Origin: Pseudomonadota bacterium
GTDB lineage: Bacteria; Pseudomonadota; Gammaproteobacteria; Xanthomonadales; Xanthomonadaceae
NCBI GenBank assembly: GCA_023391775.1
Contig: JAEWAG010000336.1
Location: 1-19,680, forward strand
Length of the DNA stretch: 19,680 nucleotides
Direction of reading: 5' to 3'
In this document: positions 1 to 7,584 of the stretch, piece by piece
Layout of the letters: each line of letters opens with the position of its first letter
Numbering within the stretch: the stretch's first letter is position 1
Notes under the pieces: model-generated
Told to the model about the DNA's origin: nothing
What the model saw: only the letters and a program-made list of their open reading frames with translations
Databases searched by the model: none
Made by a program: the position numbers and the translations under genes

Positions 1-47
1 ATCCGGAACCCCGGCCATGCGGCATTCCCGGGCAGGTGGTGCACCAT
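1..47 (-). CDS. Possible 5' end of the next tol gene (tolA expected), cut by window edge
   Basis: After the tolR stop the minus strand offers in-frame ATG codons at 47, 25 and 18 before the window ends. The usual order ybgC-tolQ-tolR-tolA-tolB-pal predicts tolA here, but at most 15 residues are visible and no transmembrane anchor can be seen. Neither the identity nor the start can be decided from the sequence. Confidence 0.25.
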   Translation of the reverse strand, partial: MVHHLPGNAAWPGFR

Positions 48-55
48 GCCGGTAC

Positions 56-490
<435 letters not shown>

Positions 491-515
491 GAAGTGCTCC
501 CGTCGTGCCGGCGGC

Positions 516-1292
516 TCATTCGTCCGCGCCGGCCTGGCGCTGCAGGATCGAGCTGAACTCGTCGGCGAAGCTCTCGTAGCGCTGCGAGAGGCGCTCGACG
601 CGGCTGGTGTAGCGGTTGTAGGCCCACACCGCCGGGATCGCCACGAACAGGCCGATGGCGGTGGCGAACAGTGCCTCGGAGATGCCCGGCGCGACCGAGG
701 CGATGCCGACCTGCTGGCCCTGGCTGACCATGTCGTGCATGGTCACCATGATCCCGAACACGGTGCCGACCAGGCCCACGTAGGGCGCGGTCGAGCCGAT
801 GTTGGCCAGCAGCTCCAGGTTGCGCTCCAGCTGGCCAACCTCGCGGGTGTAGGCCACGCGCATGGCGCGCTGGGCGCCCTCGAGCTGGGCGCGACCATCA
901 TGGCGGCGCTTGTCGCGCAGTCGGGTGAACTCGCGGAAGCCGGCCTCGAAGATGGCTTCCAGCCCGCCCACCACACGGTTGCGGTCGGTGGCGGCGGCGT
1001 AGAGCTTGCCGAGGTCGGCGCCGGACCAGAACCGGTTCTCGAACTCGTCAGCCTCATGATCGGCACGCTTGAAGGTGCCCAGCTTGCGGAAGATGATCAC
1101 CCAGCTGATCAGCGAGCCGGCCAGCAGTAGCAGGACGATCAGCTTGACCGGCAGGCTCGCCCGCAGCATCAGGTCCAGGTAGTTGATGCCGCCGTGGGCG
1201 GCCGTTGCCGCCGCCTCCGTGGCCACCGCGGCCGCATCCGGCGGCAGGGCCTCCACCACCGCGGCCAGCAGGGCCAGGCTCGATCCGATCAT
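516..1292 (-). CDS. tolQ: TolQ, Tol-Pal motor channel subunit
   Basis: This 258-residue MotA/TolQ/ExbB-family protein forms the pentameric proton channel around the TolR dimer in the inner membrane. Transmembrane segments are visible at about residues 46-69, 165-190 and 200-225. The last two contain the family signature region with G-L-V-G-T-V-F-G-I and the A-L-F-A-T-A-I-G-L-F-V-A-I-P-A stretch. The N-terminus has an Ala-rich extension of about 30 residues compared with the E. coli protein. The ATG at 1292 is kept because GAGGAA sits 6 nt upstream. It lies 71 nt downstream of ybgC, and that gap holds a GC-rich hairpin. Confidence 0.96.
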   Translation of the reverse strand: MIGSSLALLAAVVEALPPDAAAVATEAAATAAHGGINYLDLMLRASLPVKLIVLLLLAGSLISWVIIFRKLGTFKRADHEADEFENRFWSGADLGKLYAAATDRNRVVGGLEAIFEAGFREFTRLRDKRRHDGRAQLEGAQRAMRVAYTREVGQLERNLELLANIGSTAPYVGLVGTVFGIMVTMHDMVSQGQQVGIASVAPGISEALFATAIGLFVAIPAVWAYNRYTSRVERLSQRYESFADEFSSILQRQAGADE

Positions 1293-1330
1293 CCTTCGTT
1301 CCTCAATGGCTTTGTTCTTGGTGCGTGGGG

Positions 1331-1348
1331 CGGGAGCTCCGGCTCCCG
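1331..1348. repeat. GC-rich hairpin (REP-like) between ybgC and tolQ
   Basis: A perfect inverted repeat has 7-bp arms CGGGAGC/GCTCCCG and a TCCG loop, lying between the ybgC stop and the tolQ start. It has no T tract on the minus strand, so it is not a standard terminator. It could be an mRNA-stabilising element or a single REP-type unit; copy number elsewhere in the genome is unknown. Confidence 0.45.
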
Positions 1349-1363
1349 TTTGCGGCGGCAGGC

Positions 1364-1774
1364 TCAGGGCTTGGGACCGGCCTGCAGTGCCTGGAGTTCC
1401 TGGTACAACGCCGGCTCCATCGGACAGGGCCGGAAATCGGCCGCCCGCAGCGAAGCCACCTTCACCTCGGCCTCCAGCAGAGTCTGCCCGCCGCGCGTGA
1501 TGCGCTGGGCGAAGACCACGCTGGCGCGGCCAAGGCGGGCCACTTCCGCGGTCACCTCGAGCAGGTCGTCCAGTTGCGCCGGACGCAGGAAATCCATGCG
1601 CATCGAGTGGACCGCGAACACCAGCCCGGCCTCCTTCAAGGCCTGCTGGCCCCGGCCCATCGCGCGGAGTGCATCACTGCGCGCGCGTTCCAGGAAAGCC
1701 ACGTAGCGGGCGTGGTAGACCACGCCGCCAGCGTCGGTATCTTCCCAGTAGACGCGTATCGGAATGCTGAACAT
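1364..1774 (-). CDS. ybgC: YbgC, Tol-Pal-associated acyl-CoA thioesterase
   Basis: This 136-residue hotdog-fold thioesterase hydrolyses acyl-CoA (short-chain or acyl-ACP-linked substrates in characterised members) in the cytoplasm and is almost always the first gene of tol-pal operons. The active-site signature is clear at residues 10-32: W-E-D-T-D-A-G-G-V-V-Y-H followed by the Y-V-A-F-L-E-R-A-R helix; D14 is the catalytic-aspartate equivalent. The frame stays open far upstream, but the family starts at this ATG (1774) with M-F-S-I-P-I-R, so I reject the longer reading. No strong ribosome site precedes it. The usual upstream neighbour ruvB is absent here; a RAYT-like gene stands instead. Confidence 0.94.
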   Translation of the reverse strand: MFSIPIRVYWEDTDAGGVVYHARYVAFLERARSDALRAMGRGQQALKEAGLVFAVHSMRMDFLRPAQLDDLLEVTAEVARLGRASVVFAQRITRGGQTLLEAEVKVASLRAADFRPCPMEPALYQELQALQAGPKP

Positions 1775-1976
1775 CGGCAGGGGCTGCAGCGTCGAAGCCG
1801 CCAAGCATGACGGTTCCCGCGCCGGGCGGCCAGCCCTTGCAGTCCCTGGGCCATACGGGGCGGCAACCCTTCGGGAGACCGGGCGGCCCCGGCGCCGGGG
1901 CGGGGCAGCCACCGGCCATATCGGGCCATGTGGCCGCCCCACCCTCACGCCCCCCCTGGAAGGCCTTGGAGCCCCT

Positions 1977-2477
1977 TTACTGGCCCAGCCAGATGCAGTC
2001 CCAGAACGGATAGTCGGCCAGGCGGTCGGCCAGTCGCTCAAGGACGGGCGCGGTGACCAGTTGCCGGGCGACGGCCCGGGGATCCTCTTCGCCGGCCAGC
2101 GGCTGGGCACGGAATCCGGGCTCCCAAAGCGGCCCGGCCCGGAACAGGGTGCGGTTGACCTGCACCGCACTGAAGGACTTCATCCGGCTGACCGCCTTCT
2201 CCAGTGGCATCTGCTGCCCGCCTTCGATGAGCCAGGTAACCCGGGCCGGCAGCAGGACCCACGCCAGCAGCCGGCAGTCCCCCAGTGCCGCAGGGTCGCG
2301 GAAGGCGCGTACCGCCGTCCAGGCGACATGGAAGTCGTCAAAGCAGGCCATGTGGCCACGCGTGGCTACGGTGACGTGGAAGACGCGGCCTTCGGCAGGA
2401 TGCAGTTGCCGATATTGCCGGCGCGCGTCGGTATCAGGGCGCGGAGGCGAGACGGGCATGTCCATGGATCGCACCAT
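1977..2477 (-). CDS. RAYT/TnpA_REP-like protein with degraded catalytic motifs
   Basis: This 166-residue protein matches the REP-associated tyrosine transposase (Y1/HUH, IS200-like) layout: F-H-V-T-V-A-T-R-G-H near residue 33, A-W-V-L-L-P at 72-77, S-R-M-K-S-F-S-A-V-Q-V-N-R at 97-109, and L-W-E-P-G-F ... E-E-D-P-R-A-V-A-R at 117-138. Active members nick single-stranded REP DNA using a His-hydrophobic-His motif and one tyrosine. Here the HUH position reads R79-V80-T81, and the expected Tyr after A-R is Q139, so nicking activity is very unlikely. Length and the rest of the fold are intact, without frameshifts, which points to a domesticated or slowly decaying protein rather than a fresh pseudogene. 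The start is uncertain: ATGs at 2477, 2465 and 2459 are all possible and no good ribosome site is seen. Confidence 0.72.
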   Translation of the reverse strand: MVRSMDMPVSPPRPDTDARRQYRQLHPAEGRVFHVTVATRGHMACFDDFHVAWTAVRAFRDPAALGDCRLLAWVLLPARVTWLIEGGQQMPLEKAVSRMKSFSAVQVNRTLFRAGPLWEPGFRAQPLAGEEDPRAVARQLVTAPVLERLADRLADYPFWDCIWLGQ

Positions 2478-3057
2478 GCCGGGTGATCACGGCCGATATA
2501 AGCGGGAAAAACCGGCCGCTTCTGTAGGAATGCGCCGACGCCCCTCCAGAGAGGCGGCCGGCGCCGGCCGGGCATCACCCGGAGGCGGAAGGGCACCTCG
2601 CGGCCTGGCACGCTCGCGCGCCACCGCCGCGCCCTCCGGATGAGGGAGCCTGCCCGGGCCATTCCGCGAGGTCATCCGTCCGGCGCGGCACCCATTACAG
2701 GCTTCGATGCTGATGCCGGTGCGTGCGCGCGAAACGGACTCACGCTCCGCGACAGCGGCCTGCGCCACAGCCGCGGGTCTTCAGGGCCAGGCCACGCCAG
2801 ACGAAGCCTGGCGCGTGAGCCAACGCAATTAGTCGCGCAGCCGCTCTTTCCGGTTGCGGCACGGAGGCGGGGCACTCGCTCGCAGCCCCCCCCCCAACTG
2901 GCCATGCAGCCGAGCCGGCGCTGGACCGTCCCTGTTCGAAGAGCATGGCTGACGCCCCCAAGCCCCGCAGCCGTAGCCCCCAGGCCCACCACGGATCCAG
3001 GAGCGCGCGCCGATTGACTGACCCACTGGCCGTGCCCCTGGGGCGTGCCCGCGCCGA
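2478..3057. other. 580-nt gene-free tract between pilB and the RAYT-like gene
   Basis: I find no credible gene here. The open frames on both strands are Arg/Pro/Ala/Gly-rich translations without domains, as expected from random GC-rich DNA. Visible structure includes a 9-bp inverted repeat (2595-2603 with 2664-2672), a short GCCCC-T-GGGGC hairpin near 3034, and a run of ten C at 2886-2895. No convincing terminator follows pilB and no tRNA cloverleaf was recognised. Confidence 0.6.
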
Positions 3058-4788
3058 TCAGTCCTTGGTGACGCGGTTGATCTCGGCCAGGCCGGTAATA
3101 CCGTCGCGCACCTTCTTCAGCGCGGACTTGCGCAGGTCGGCGATGCCCGCCTTCTCGGCAACCTCGGCGATCTGCATGGCGTTTCCGCCGGACAGCACGA
3201 TGGCCTGGATCTCTTCGCTCATCGGCATCACCTGGTAGATGCCGGTACGGCCCTTGTAGCCCTCGGTGCACTCGTCGCAGCCCACCGGTTCGTACACGGT
3301 GAACCCGGCATCCACCTCGGCCTCGGTGAAGCCCTCGGCCAGCAACGCATTGCTCGGGATGTCCACCGGCCGCTTGCACTTGCCGCACAGGCGCCGCGCC
3401 AGGCGCTGCGCGATCACCAGCGTGACCGAGGAAGTGATGTTGTACGGCGCGATGCCCATGTTCATCAGACGCGCGATGGTCTGCGGCGCGTCGTTGGTGT
3501 GCAGGGTCGACAGCACCATGTGACCGGTCTGCGCCGCCTTGATCGCGATCTCGGCCGTTTCAAGATCGCGGATTTCGCCGACCATGATCACGTCCGGATC
3601 CTGGCGCAGGAAGCTGCGCAGGGCTGCCGCGAAGGTCATGCCGCGCTTGTTGTTCTGCTGCACCTGATTGACGCCCGGCAGCCGGATTTCCACCGGGTCT
3701 TCCGCGGTGGAGATGTTGCGGGTCTCGTCGTTGAGGATGCCCAGCGCCGTGTACAGCGACACGGTCTTGCCCGAGCCGGTGGGACCGGTGACCAGCACCA
3801 TGCCGTAGGGCTTGTGGATGGCGTCGAGGAACAGTTTCTGCTGGTCCGGCTCGTAGCCAAGCTTCTCGATGCCGAGCTTGGCCGCGCTGCCGTCCAGGAT
3901 ACGCAGCACCACCTTCTCGCCGAACAGGGTCGGTAGCGTGCTGACGCGGAAGTCGATCTGCTTGCTCTTGGACAGGTTGAGCTTGATGCGCCCGTCCTGG
4001 GGCACGCGCTTTTCGGCGATGTCCAGCTGCGACATCACCTTCAGGCGCGCGGCGATGCGCTGGTTCAGTTTGACCGGCGCGCGGGCCACGGTCTTGAGCA
4101 GGCCGTCGATGCGCATGCGCACCCGGTAGTCCGTCTCGTAGGGCTCGAAGTGGATGTCCGAAGCGCCACGGCGGATCGCGTCCACCAGCACCTTGTTGAC
4201 GAACTTCACCACCGGGGTGTCGTCGCCCTTGGCGTCCACGCCCGAATCGCTGCCGCCCTCCTCGTCGCCCGCCGAGACGTCGAGGTTCTCCAGCCCCTCA
4301 TCGTCCTCGCCCAGGCCACCGTCGAGCTGGGCATTGACGTTCTGCCACTGCTCCAGCGTGCGGCGGACCTGGTCCTCGTCCACCAGGATCGGCTCGACGA
4401 CCAGGTTGGTATGGAACTGGATCTCGGCCAGGGCCCCGGTCTGGGTGGGGTTGCTCACCCCCACGTACAGCTTGCCGCCGCGCTTGAACAGCGGCAGCAC
4501 ATGGTGCTTCTGCACCAGCTCCTCGCTGACCAGCTTCATCGCGTTCTGGGAAGGGTCGAAGGCCGCAGCGTCCAGCAGCGGGATACCGAACTCGACCGAG
4601 TTGGCTGCAGCCAGCTGCCCCGCCCCCACCAGCTTCTTCTCGGCGATGAACTGCGCCAGCGGCACCTTCGCCTCGGACGCCTGGGCCATCGCCGCCCGCG
4701 CTGCGGCCTCGTCCATGGCGCCGTCCTGGACCAGGCGGCGGGCGATGCCGGTGATACCGACGAGATTGGCGGTGACTGCAGCGTTCAT
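3058..4788 (-). CDS. pilB: PilB, type IV pilus extension ATPase
   Basis: This 576-residue GspE/PilB-family hexameric ATPase drives pilus polymerisation from the cytoplasmic face of the inner membrane, working on PilC. An N-terminal MshEN-like region (about 1-145) is followed by an acidic linker (about 155-190) and then the ATPase core. The core has Walker A G-P-T-G-S-G-K-T at 335-342, Walker B I-M-V-G-E-I-R-D at 401-408, and the H-T-N region near 429. The tetracysteine zinc site is C468/C471 and C504/C507. Length is standard. GGGGGAGAG lies just before the ATG. It sits 94 nt downstream of the serine hydrolase, with a weaker -24/-12 candidate in the gap, so it may have its own transcript. Confidence 0.97.
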   Translation of the reverse strand: MNAAVTANLVGITGIARRLVQDGAMDEAAARAAMAQASEAKVPLAQFIAEKKLVGAGQLAAANSVEFGIPLLDAAAFDPSQNAMKLVSEELVQKHHVLPLFKRGGKLYVGVSNPTQTGALAEIQFHTNLVVEPILVDEDQVRRTLEQWQNVNAQLDGGLGEDDEGLENLDVSAGDEEGGSDSGVDAKGDDTPVVKFVNKVLVDAIRRGASDIHFEPYETDYRVRMRIDGLLKTVARAPVKLNQRIAARLKVMSQLDIAEKRVPQDGRIKLNLSKSKQIDFRVSTLPTLFGEKVVLRILDGSAAKLGIEKLGYEPDQQKLFLDAIHKPYGMVLVTGPTGSGKTVSLYTALGILNDETRNISTAEDPVEIRLPGVNQVQQNNKRGMTFAAALRSFLRQDPDVIMVGEIRDLETAEIAIKAAQTGHMVLSTLHTNDAPQTIARLMNMGIAPYNITSSVTLVIAQRLARRLCGKCKRPVDIPSNALLAEGFTEAEVDAGFTVYEPVGCDECTEGYKGRTGIYQVMPMSEEIQAIVLSGGNAMQIAEVAEKAGIADLRKSALKKVRDGITGLAEINRVTKD

Positions 4789-4836
4789 ATGTCTCTCCCC
4801 CGTAGGCTGGAAAGATACCCCAACCTTCCCGACCAG

Positions 4837-4852
4837 CGCACCGCGCGTCCCA
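4837..4852 (-). promoter_or_regulatory. Candidate sigma-54 promoter upstream of pilB
   Basis: The minus strand reads TGGGACG-N4-GTGCG, with the essential GG and GC at the correct 10-nt spacing. It departs from TGGCACG-N4-TTGCW at three positions. The predicted start near 4826 would give a leader of about 38 nt before pilB. It is weaker than the two pilin promoters and could be chance. Confidence 0.4.
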
Positions 4853-4882
4853 ACCCTACGGCGGGTGACCCTACGCAGCTGA

Positions 4883-5809
4883 CTATTCGGTCATACAGGG
4901 CCAGGCAGCCTGTCCAAAGCGTGCTGCGGCTTCATGGTAGTCCTCTGGATCCCCATCAAAATGGGCGACCAGCAGGGTCTGCTGCCCATCGCTAAGTGCT
5001 ACCGCGAGAATGCCGGGCAAGCGCCCAGTATGGGTCCAAGGCGCCCCCGCATGCCGCTCCGGCCAGTAGCGCCACCCCCATGAGTACCACGACCCATCCG
5101 GCAGGGTGCCTGGTGGCTGGGGCAGCTTGGTCGTCGGAAGGGTCCTCGCCAAGCCCGCATGGATCTCTAGCAATGGAGCACGCCACCCCCCCGCCCCCCC
5201 CAGATCACTCCGGAGCACCTCTTGAATGGGGTCGCCAGCGAGCTGCGGAACCCTCCTCACCACCTCAGAGAGAAGGCAATAGCCCGCGTTACTGTATTTC
5301 GTGGCCTCACCGGGATGCGACTCGACAGCGAACTGCAGTATGTAATGTCCCGCGGACTCGCAGTCGGCCTTGGTCTCATCACCCCTGTACCACAGAGGGT
5401 CCCACCCCCCAGGCTGGCCCAACCCGGCGGTGTGCTGCAACAGATGGCGCAACGTGATGCCAGTCGTCCCAGCTCCCGAGAACACGTACTCCGGCAGGAG
5501 ATCGGTGACTCTTGCATCCAGGCTCAACTCGCCCAGCTCAATCGAACGCCTGATTACGTGAGCGACCCTAGGCTTGGTCAGGCTGGCCGCCTTGTACTTG
5601 TACCCCGTGCGCAGTCGCCACCAGCCTGAGAAATTTCTGGCCGCGACTTCAAAACCGTCATCGCCGTCCGAGAAAACCGCCACGCCATTCTCCAGACCAC
5701 GCTGGACAAGTGCTTTGGTCACACACGCCGCCCGAGGAGTATCAGGGCGGCCAACACAGGCAGCACATGCCAGGAGGGCGAGCAGGACTGTCGCGAAAAT
5801 CCTTTGCAT
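4883..5809 (-). CDS. Secreted or lipid-anchored serine hydrolase, class C beta-lactamase family
   Basis: This 308-residue protein has the three family motifs: S76-L-T-K79 (nucleophile and general base), Y172-S-N174, and H260-T-G262 where beta-lactamases have K-T-G. The helix H-L-L-Q-H-T-A-G-L (122-130) is typical of the esterase/D-aminopeptidase branch. HTG instead of KTG argues against a true beta-lactamase; acyl ester or D-amino-acid peptide hydrolysis is more likely. Residues 1-20 are a signal peptide with a possible lipobox ending at C15 (L-L-A-C), so it acts outside the cytoplasm. The start is fixed by a TGATG overlap: the stop of the upstream membrane gene shares one base with this ATG, implying coupled translation. 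The longer open frame upstream is that neighbour in another frame. Substrate unknown; linkage to pilin is inference. Confidence 0.85.
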   Translation of the reverse strand: MQRIFATVLLALLACAACVGRPDTPRAACVTKALVQRGLENGVAVFSDGDDGFEVAARNFSGWWRLRTGYKYKAASLTKPRVAHVIRRSIELGELSLDARVTDLLPEYVFSGAGTTGITLRHLLQHTAGLGQPGGWDPLWYRGDETKADCESAGHYILQFAVESHPGEATKYSNAGYCLLSEVVRRVPQLAGDPIQEVLRSDLGGAGGWRAPLLEIHAGLARTLPTTKLPQPPGTLPDGSWYSWGWRYWPERHAGAPWTHTGRLPGILAVALSDGQQTLLVAHFDGDPEDYHEAAARFGQAAWPCMTE

Positions 5810-7032
5810 CACTTGACGGAAAATCCCAAGGCCCGCTTGCACCTTGCCCACCATCCGAAACGTGCAATCCAGGCAGCATACTCGCGGTAGACAGGGTCCT
5901 GCATTAGATGTCTTTCCTCGGTCTTCGCTCGCAACCAGTAGATTCCGTTTACCCCGAGCAAGGCCAGGCAGTTGGTCATGGCTGCCAATGCCCCCTGTTC
6001 GGAGACAAAAGGGACTGCAATCAACCACCAGCTCAGATTCTTGCTGATATAGGCCGGGTGCTTGGTCCAACGATAAGGGCCGGAGGTAATAATCCCCCTA
6101 TTTGTCAGATTCGAAAAGCGCGGCCCAAACGCCAAAGTCGCCCACGTGTAGATCAATGTCAGCCCCACGATCGCAGCCGCCCATAGAGGGGCCAGCACTG
6201 AATCCACCAGCCAGAGCTGCCAGTCCAGTCCATCGCGGTAGTCCAGCCACTGCCGAAGGATTACGGCGCTGAATGGGGGATAGCAGGCCAAGGCCGAGAT
6301 CCATCCAAGCCAAGTTGAATCGGTCGAGCGGATATGCGAGTCGATCAACCTGCTGGCTGAGATATAACCGATGGTGCCGAATAACGTGTCAAGCGCATAT
6401 AACGCCGACATGCTCATCAAGAAAATGAGCCACCACCCCTCGATGCCTTTGCCTTGCTCCGCGGGCGCTACCAACCAATCGTAGAGCCACGCGAGCATGA
6501 GGGGCAGGAAAAAAGCTTTAACCGCCCAACCCAGGAAAGCCTGCTGCTGGCGCACATCCAGCCTCCGCAGGCGCAGCAAGTTCAAAGTTGCCTCGCGAAG
6601 CCGCTCTACGCTGTCGTCATTCGCGAACGCCGGGGAGTAACGCAACCAGATCAACCAGGCAAGACAGCCAGGCAGTATTACGCTCGCGACGACCGCAATG
6701 CTGGCAACCTGCGCCCCCCCTATCCACAGCTGCGCCTGCATCGAGATCGCAAGCATGAGGACAGCCACCAGCCCGCCGCCCAAACGCCCCGCGCTCGAGC
6801 TCGACTTCGTGGCAGCCGGTGGACTCTCCCGAATCGCCATACGGTGATACTCGAGCCACCACATGGGGCCCGCCGCGCCGACCAGCATCACGATCATGGA
6901 TATTAGCGGGGGCAGGCCAAATACGTGGCCCAACACGAATCCGACGACGCCACCGACAGTCCCCGCCAAGACCGTCCGCCGAGGAACAGCGCTCGGCGGC
7001 GGGACATTGTGATAACCCGAAGCCGGATCCAT
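5809..7032 (-). CDS. Polytopic membrane protein with C-terminal ICMT/PEMT-like methyltransferase domain
   Basis: This 407-residue protein has about eight hydrophobic segments. Its last quarter matches isoprenylcysteine carboxyl methyltransferase/phospholipid methyltransferase-type enzymes: N-R-G-I-I-T-S-G-P-Y-R-W-T-K-H-P-A-Y (311-328), then R-A-K-T-E-E-R-H-L (368-376) and Y-R-E-Y-A-A-W (382-388), the SAM-binding signature. The N-terminal ~290 residues (paired segments near 21-60, 85-130, 165-230, 243-300) I do not recognise. The start is put at ATG 7032, not the longer 7113, because 7113 would overlap pilA2 by 55 nt. AAGAAGG lies at 7047-7053, a slightly long spacing. The gene follows pilA2 by 26 nt and overlaps the hydrolase by one base. 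GC is visibly low (28 of 60 at 6361-6420). Methyl acceptor unknown: lipid, or a carboxylate on a pilin or other protein. Confidence 0.82.
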   Translation of the reverse strand: MDPASGYHNVPPPSAVPRRTVLAGTVGGVVGFVLGHVFGLPPLISMIVMLVGAAGPMWWLEYHRMAIRESPPAATKSSSSAGRLGGGLVAVLMLAISMQAQLWIGGAQVASIAVVASVILPGCLAWLIWLRYSPAFANDDSVERLREATLNLLRLRRLDVRQQQAFLGWAVKAFFLPLMLAWLYDWLVAPAEQGKGIEGWWLIFLMSMSALYALDTLFGTIGYISASRLIDSHIRSTDSTWLGWISALACYPPFSAVILRQWLDYRDGLDWQLWLVDSVLAPLWAAAIVGLTLIYTWATLAFGPRFSNLTNRGIITSGPYRWTKHPAYISKNLSWWLIAVPFVSEQGALAAMTNCLALLGVNGIYWLRAKTEERHLMQDPVYREYAAWIARFGWWARCKRALGFSVK

Positions 7033-7058
7033 AGATCCAGACCCGACCTTCTTATCAA

Positions 7059-7472
7059 TTATGTTCGACACTCGGAGGGCACGTGCTTGTTGTGGCCCGC
7101 GGTCCTTGCGCACACCCAGCGGACCGAACCAGTCAGATCGAAGGACGGCGTCAGCGTCAGGGTCACGGAGCCGGCCAACGGCGTAGTTGCCACGGTCAAA
7201 ACGCCATTGCCGGCGCAGGTGAGCAAAGCCACGTTTTTGGTCGCGGTCGCCTCTGTCGCCACGGCGCTACAAGCCGTGGCGTCCAAAGCATTCGCACTAT
7301 GAATGTTCTCTGTTACGAGAGCCTTTGCGCCGCTAGCGATAACGAGCGCCTCGCTGACCCGGGCCCGAGTCACGTAGTCTTGGTACGCAGGTAGCGCGAC
7401 TGCTGCCAGGATCGCGATGATGGCAACCACAATCATCAGCTCAATCAGAGTAAATCCCTTCTCGTACCGCAT
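7059..7472 (-). CDS. pilA: Type IVa major-type pilin, second copy (PilA2)
   Basis: This is a 137-residue prepilin. The leader M-R-Y-E-K-G is cleaved after G6 by PilD, giving F1 and the conserved E5 of the mature pilin, followed by the hydrophobic N-terminal helix (7-30). Four cysteines (C68, C86, C121, C135) have the same spacings as in PilA1 (18 and 14). It ends directly at the last Cys as C-R-T and lacks the Gly/Ser tail of PilA1. ATG 7472 has AAGGGGGG just upstream; the longer frame is rejected because leader and ribosome site agree on this start. A near-consensus sigma-54 promoter lies 35 nt upstream, so it can be expressed independently of PilA1. Helix 1 is nearly identical to PilA1 while the globular head has diverged. 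Confidence 0.95.
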   Translation of the reverse strand: MRYEKGFTLIELMIVVAIIAILAAVALPAYQDYVTRARVSEALVIASGAKALVTENIHSANALDATACSAVATEATATKNVALLTCAGNGVLTVATTPLAGSVTLTLTPSFDLTGSVRWVCARTAGHNKHVPSECRT

Positions 7473-7506
7473 AGACCCCCCTTGGGCACTGTCGCCTGCA
7501 AGGGGT

Positions 7507-7522
7507 TGCACAAACCGTGCCA
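7507..7522 (-). promoter_or_regulatory. Sigma-54 (RpoN) promoter of pilA2
   Basis: The minus strand reads TGGCACG-GTTT-GTGCA, matching TGGCACG-N4-TTGCW at all but one position, with exact GG-N10-GC spacing. Predicted start about 7496, a leader of about 24 nt with a strong ribosome site. The first T of the -24 box is also the last base of the T tract of the pilA1 terminator. The activator is expected to be PilR, as for other pilA genes. Confidence 0.82.
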
Positions 7523-7548
7523 AAAAAAGACCCCGCCGAGGCGGGGTC
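7522..7548 (-). terminator. Rho-independent terminator of pilA1
   Basis: A perfect 8-bp GC-rich stem (GACCCCGC/GCGGGGTC, 7529-7548) with a 4-nt loop is followed on the minus strand by seven T. It lies 36 nt after the pilA1 stop and 49 nt before the pilA2 start, separating the two pilin transcripts. Confidence 0.92.
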
Positions 7549-7584
7549 CTTGTCACACTTTCGCCGATTATCCTGTGCGACGTA

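Noticed and set aside
2886..2895. Run of ten C as a phase-variable tract
   Set aside because: It lies in no supported gene or promoter, so slippage has no visible target.
2930..2950. tRNA-like GTTCGA motif
   Set aside because: No acceptor, D or anticodon stem can be paired around it.
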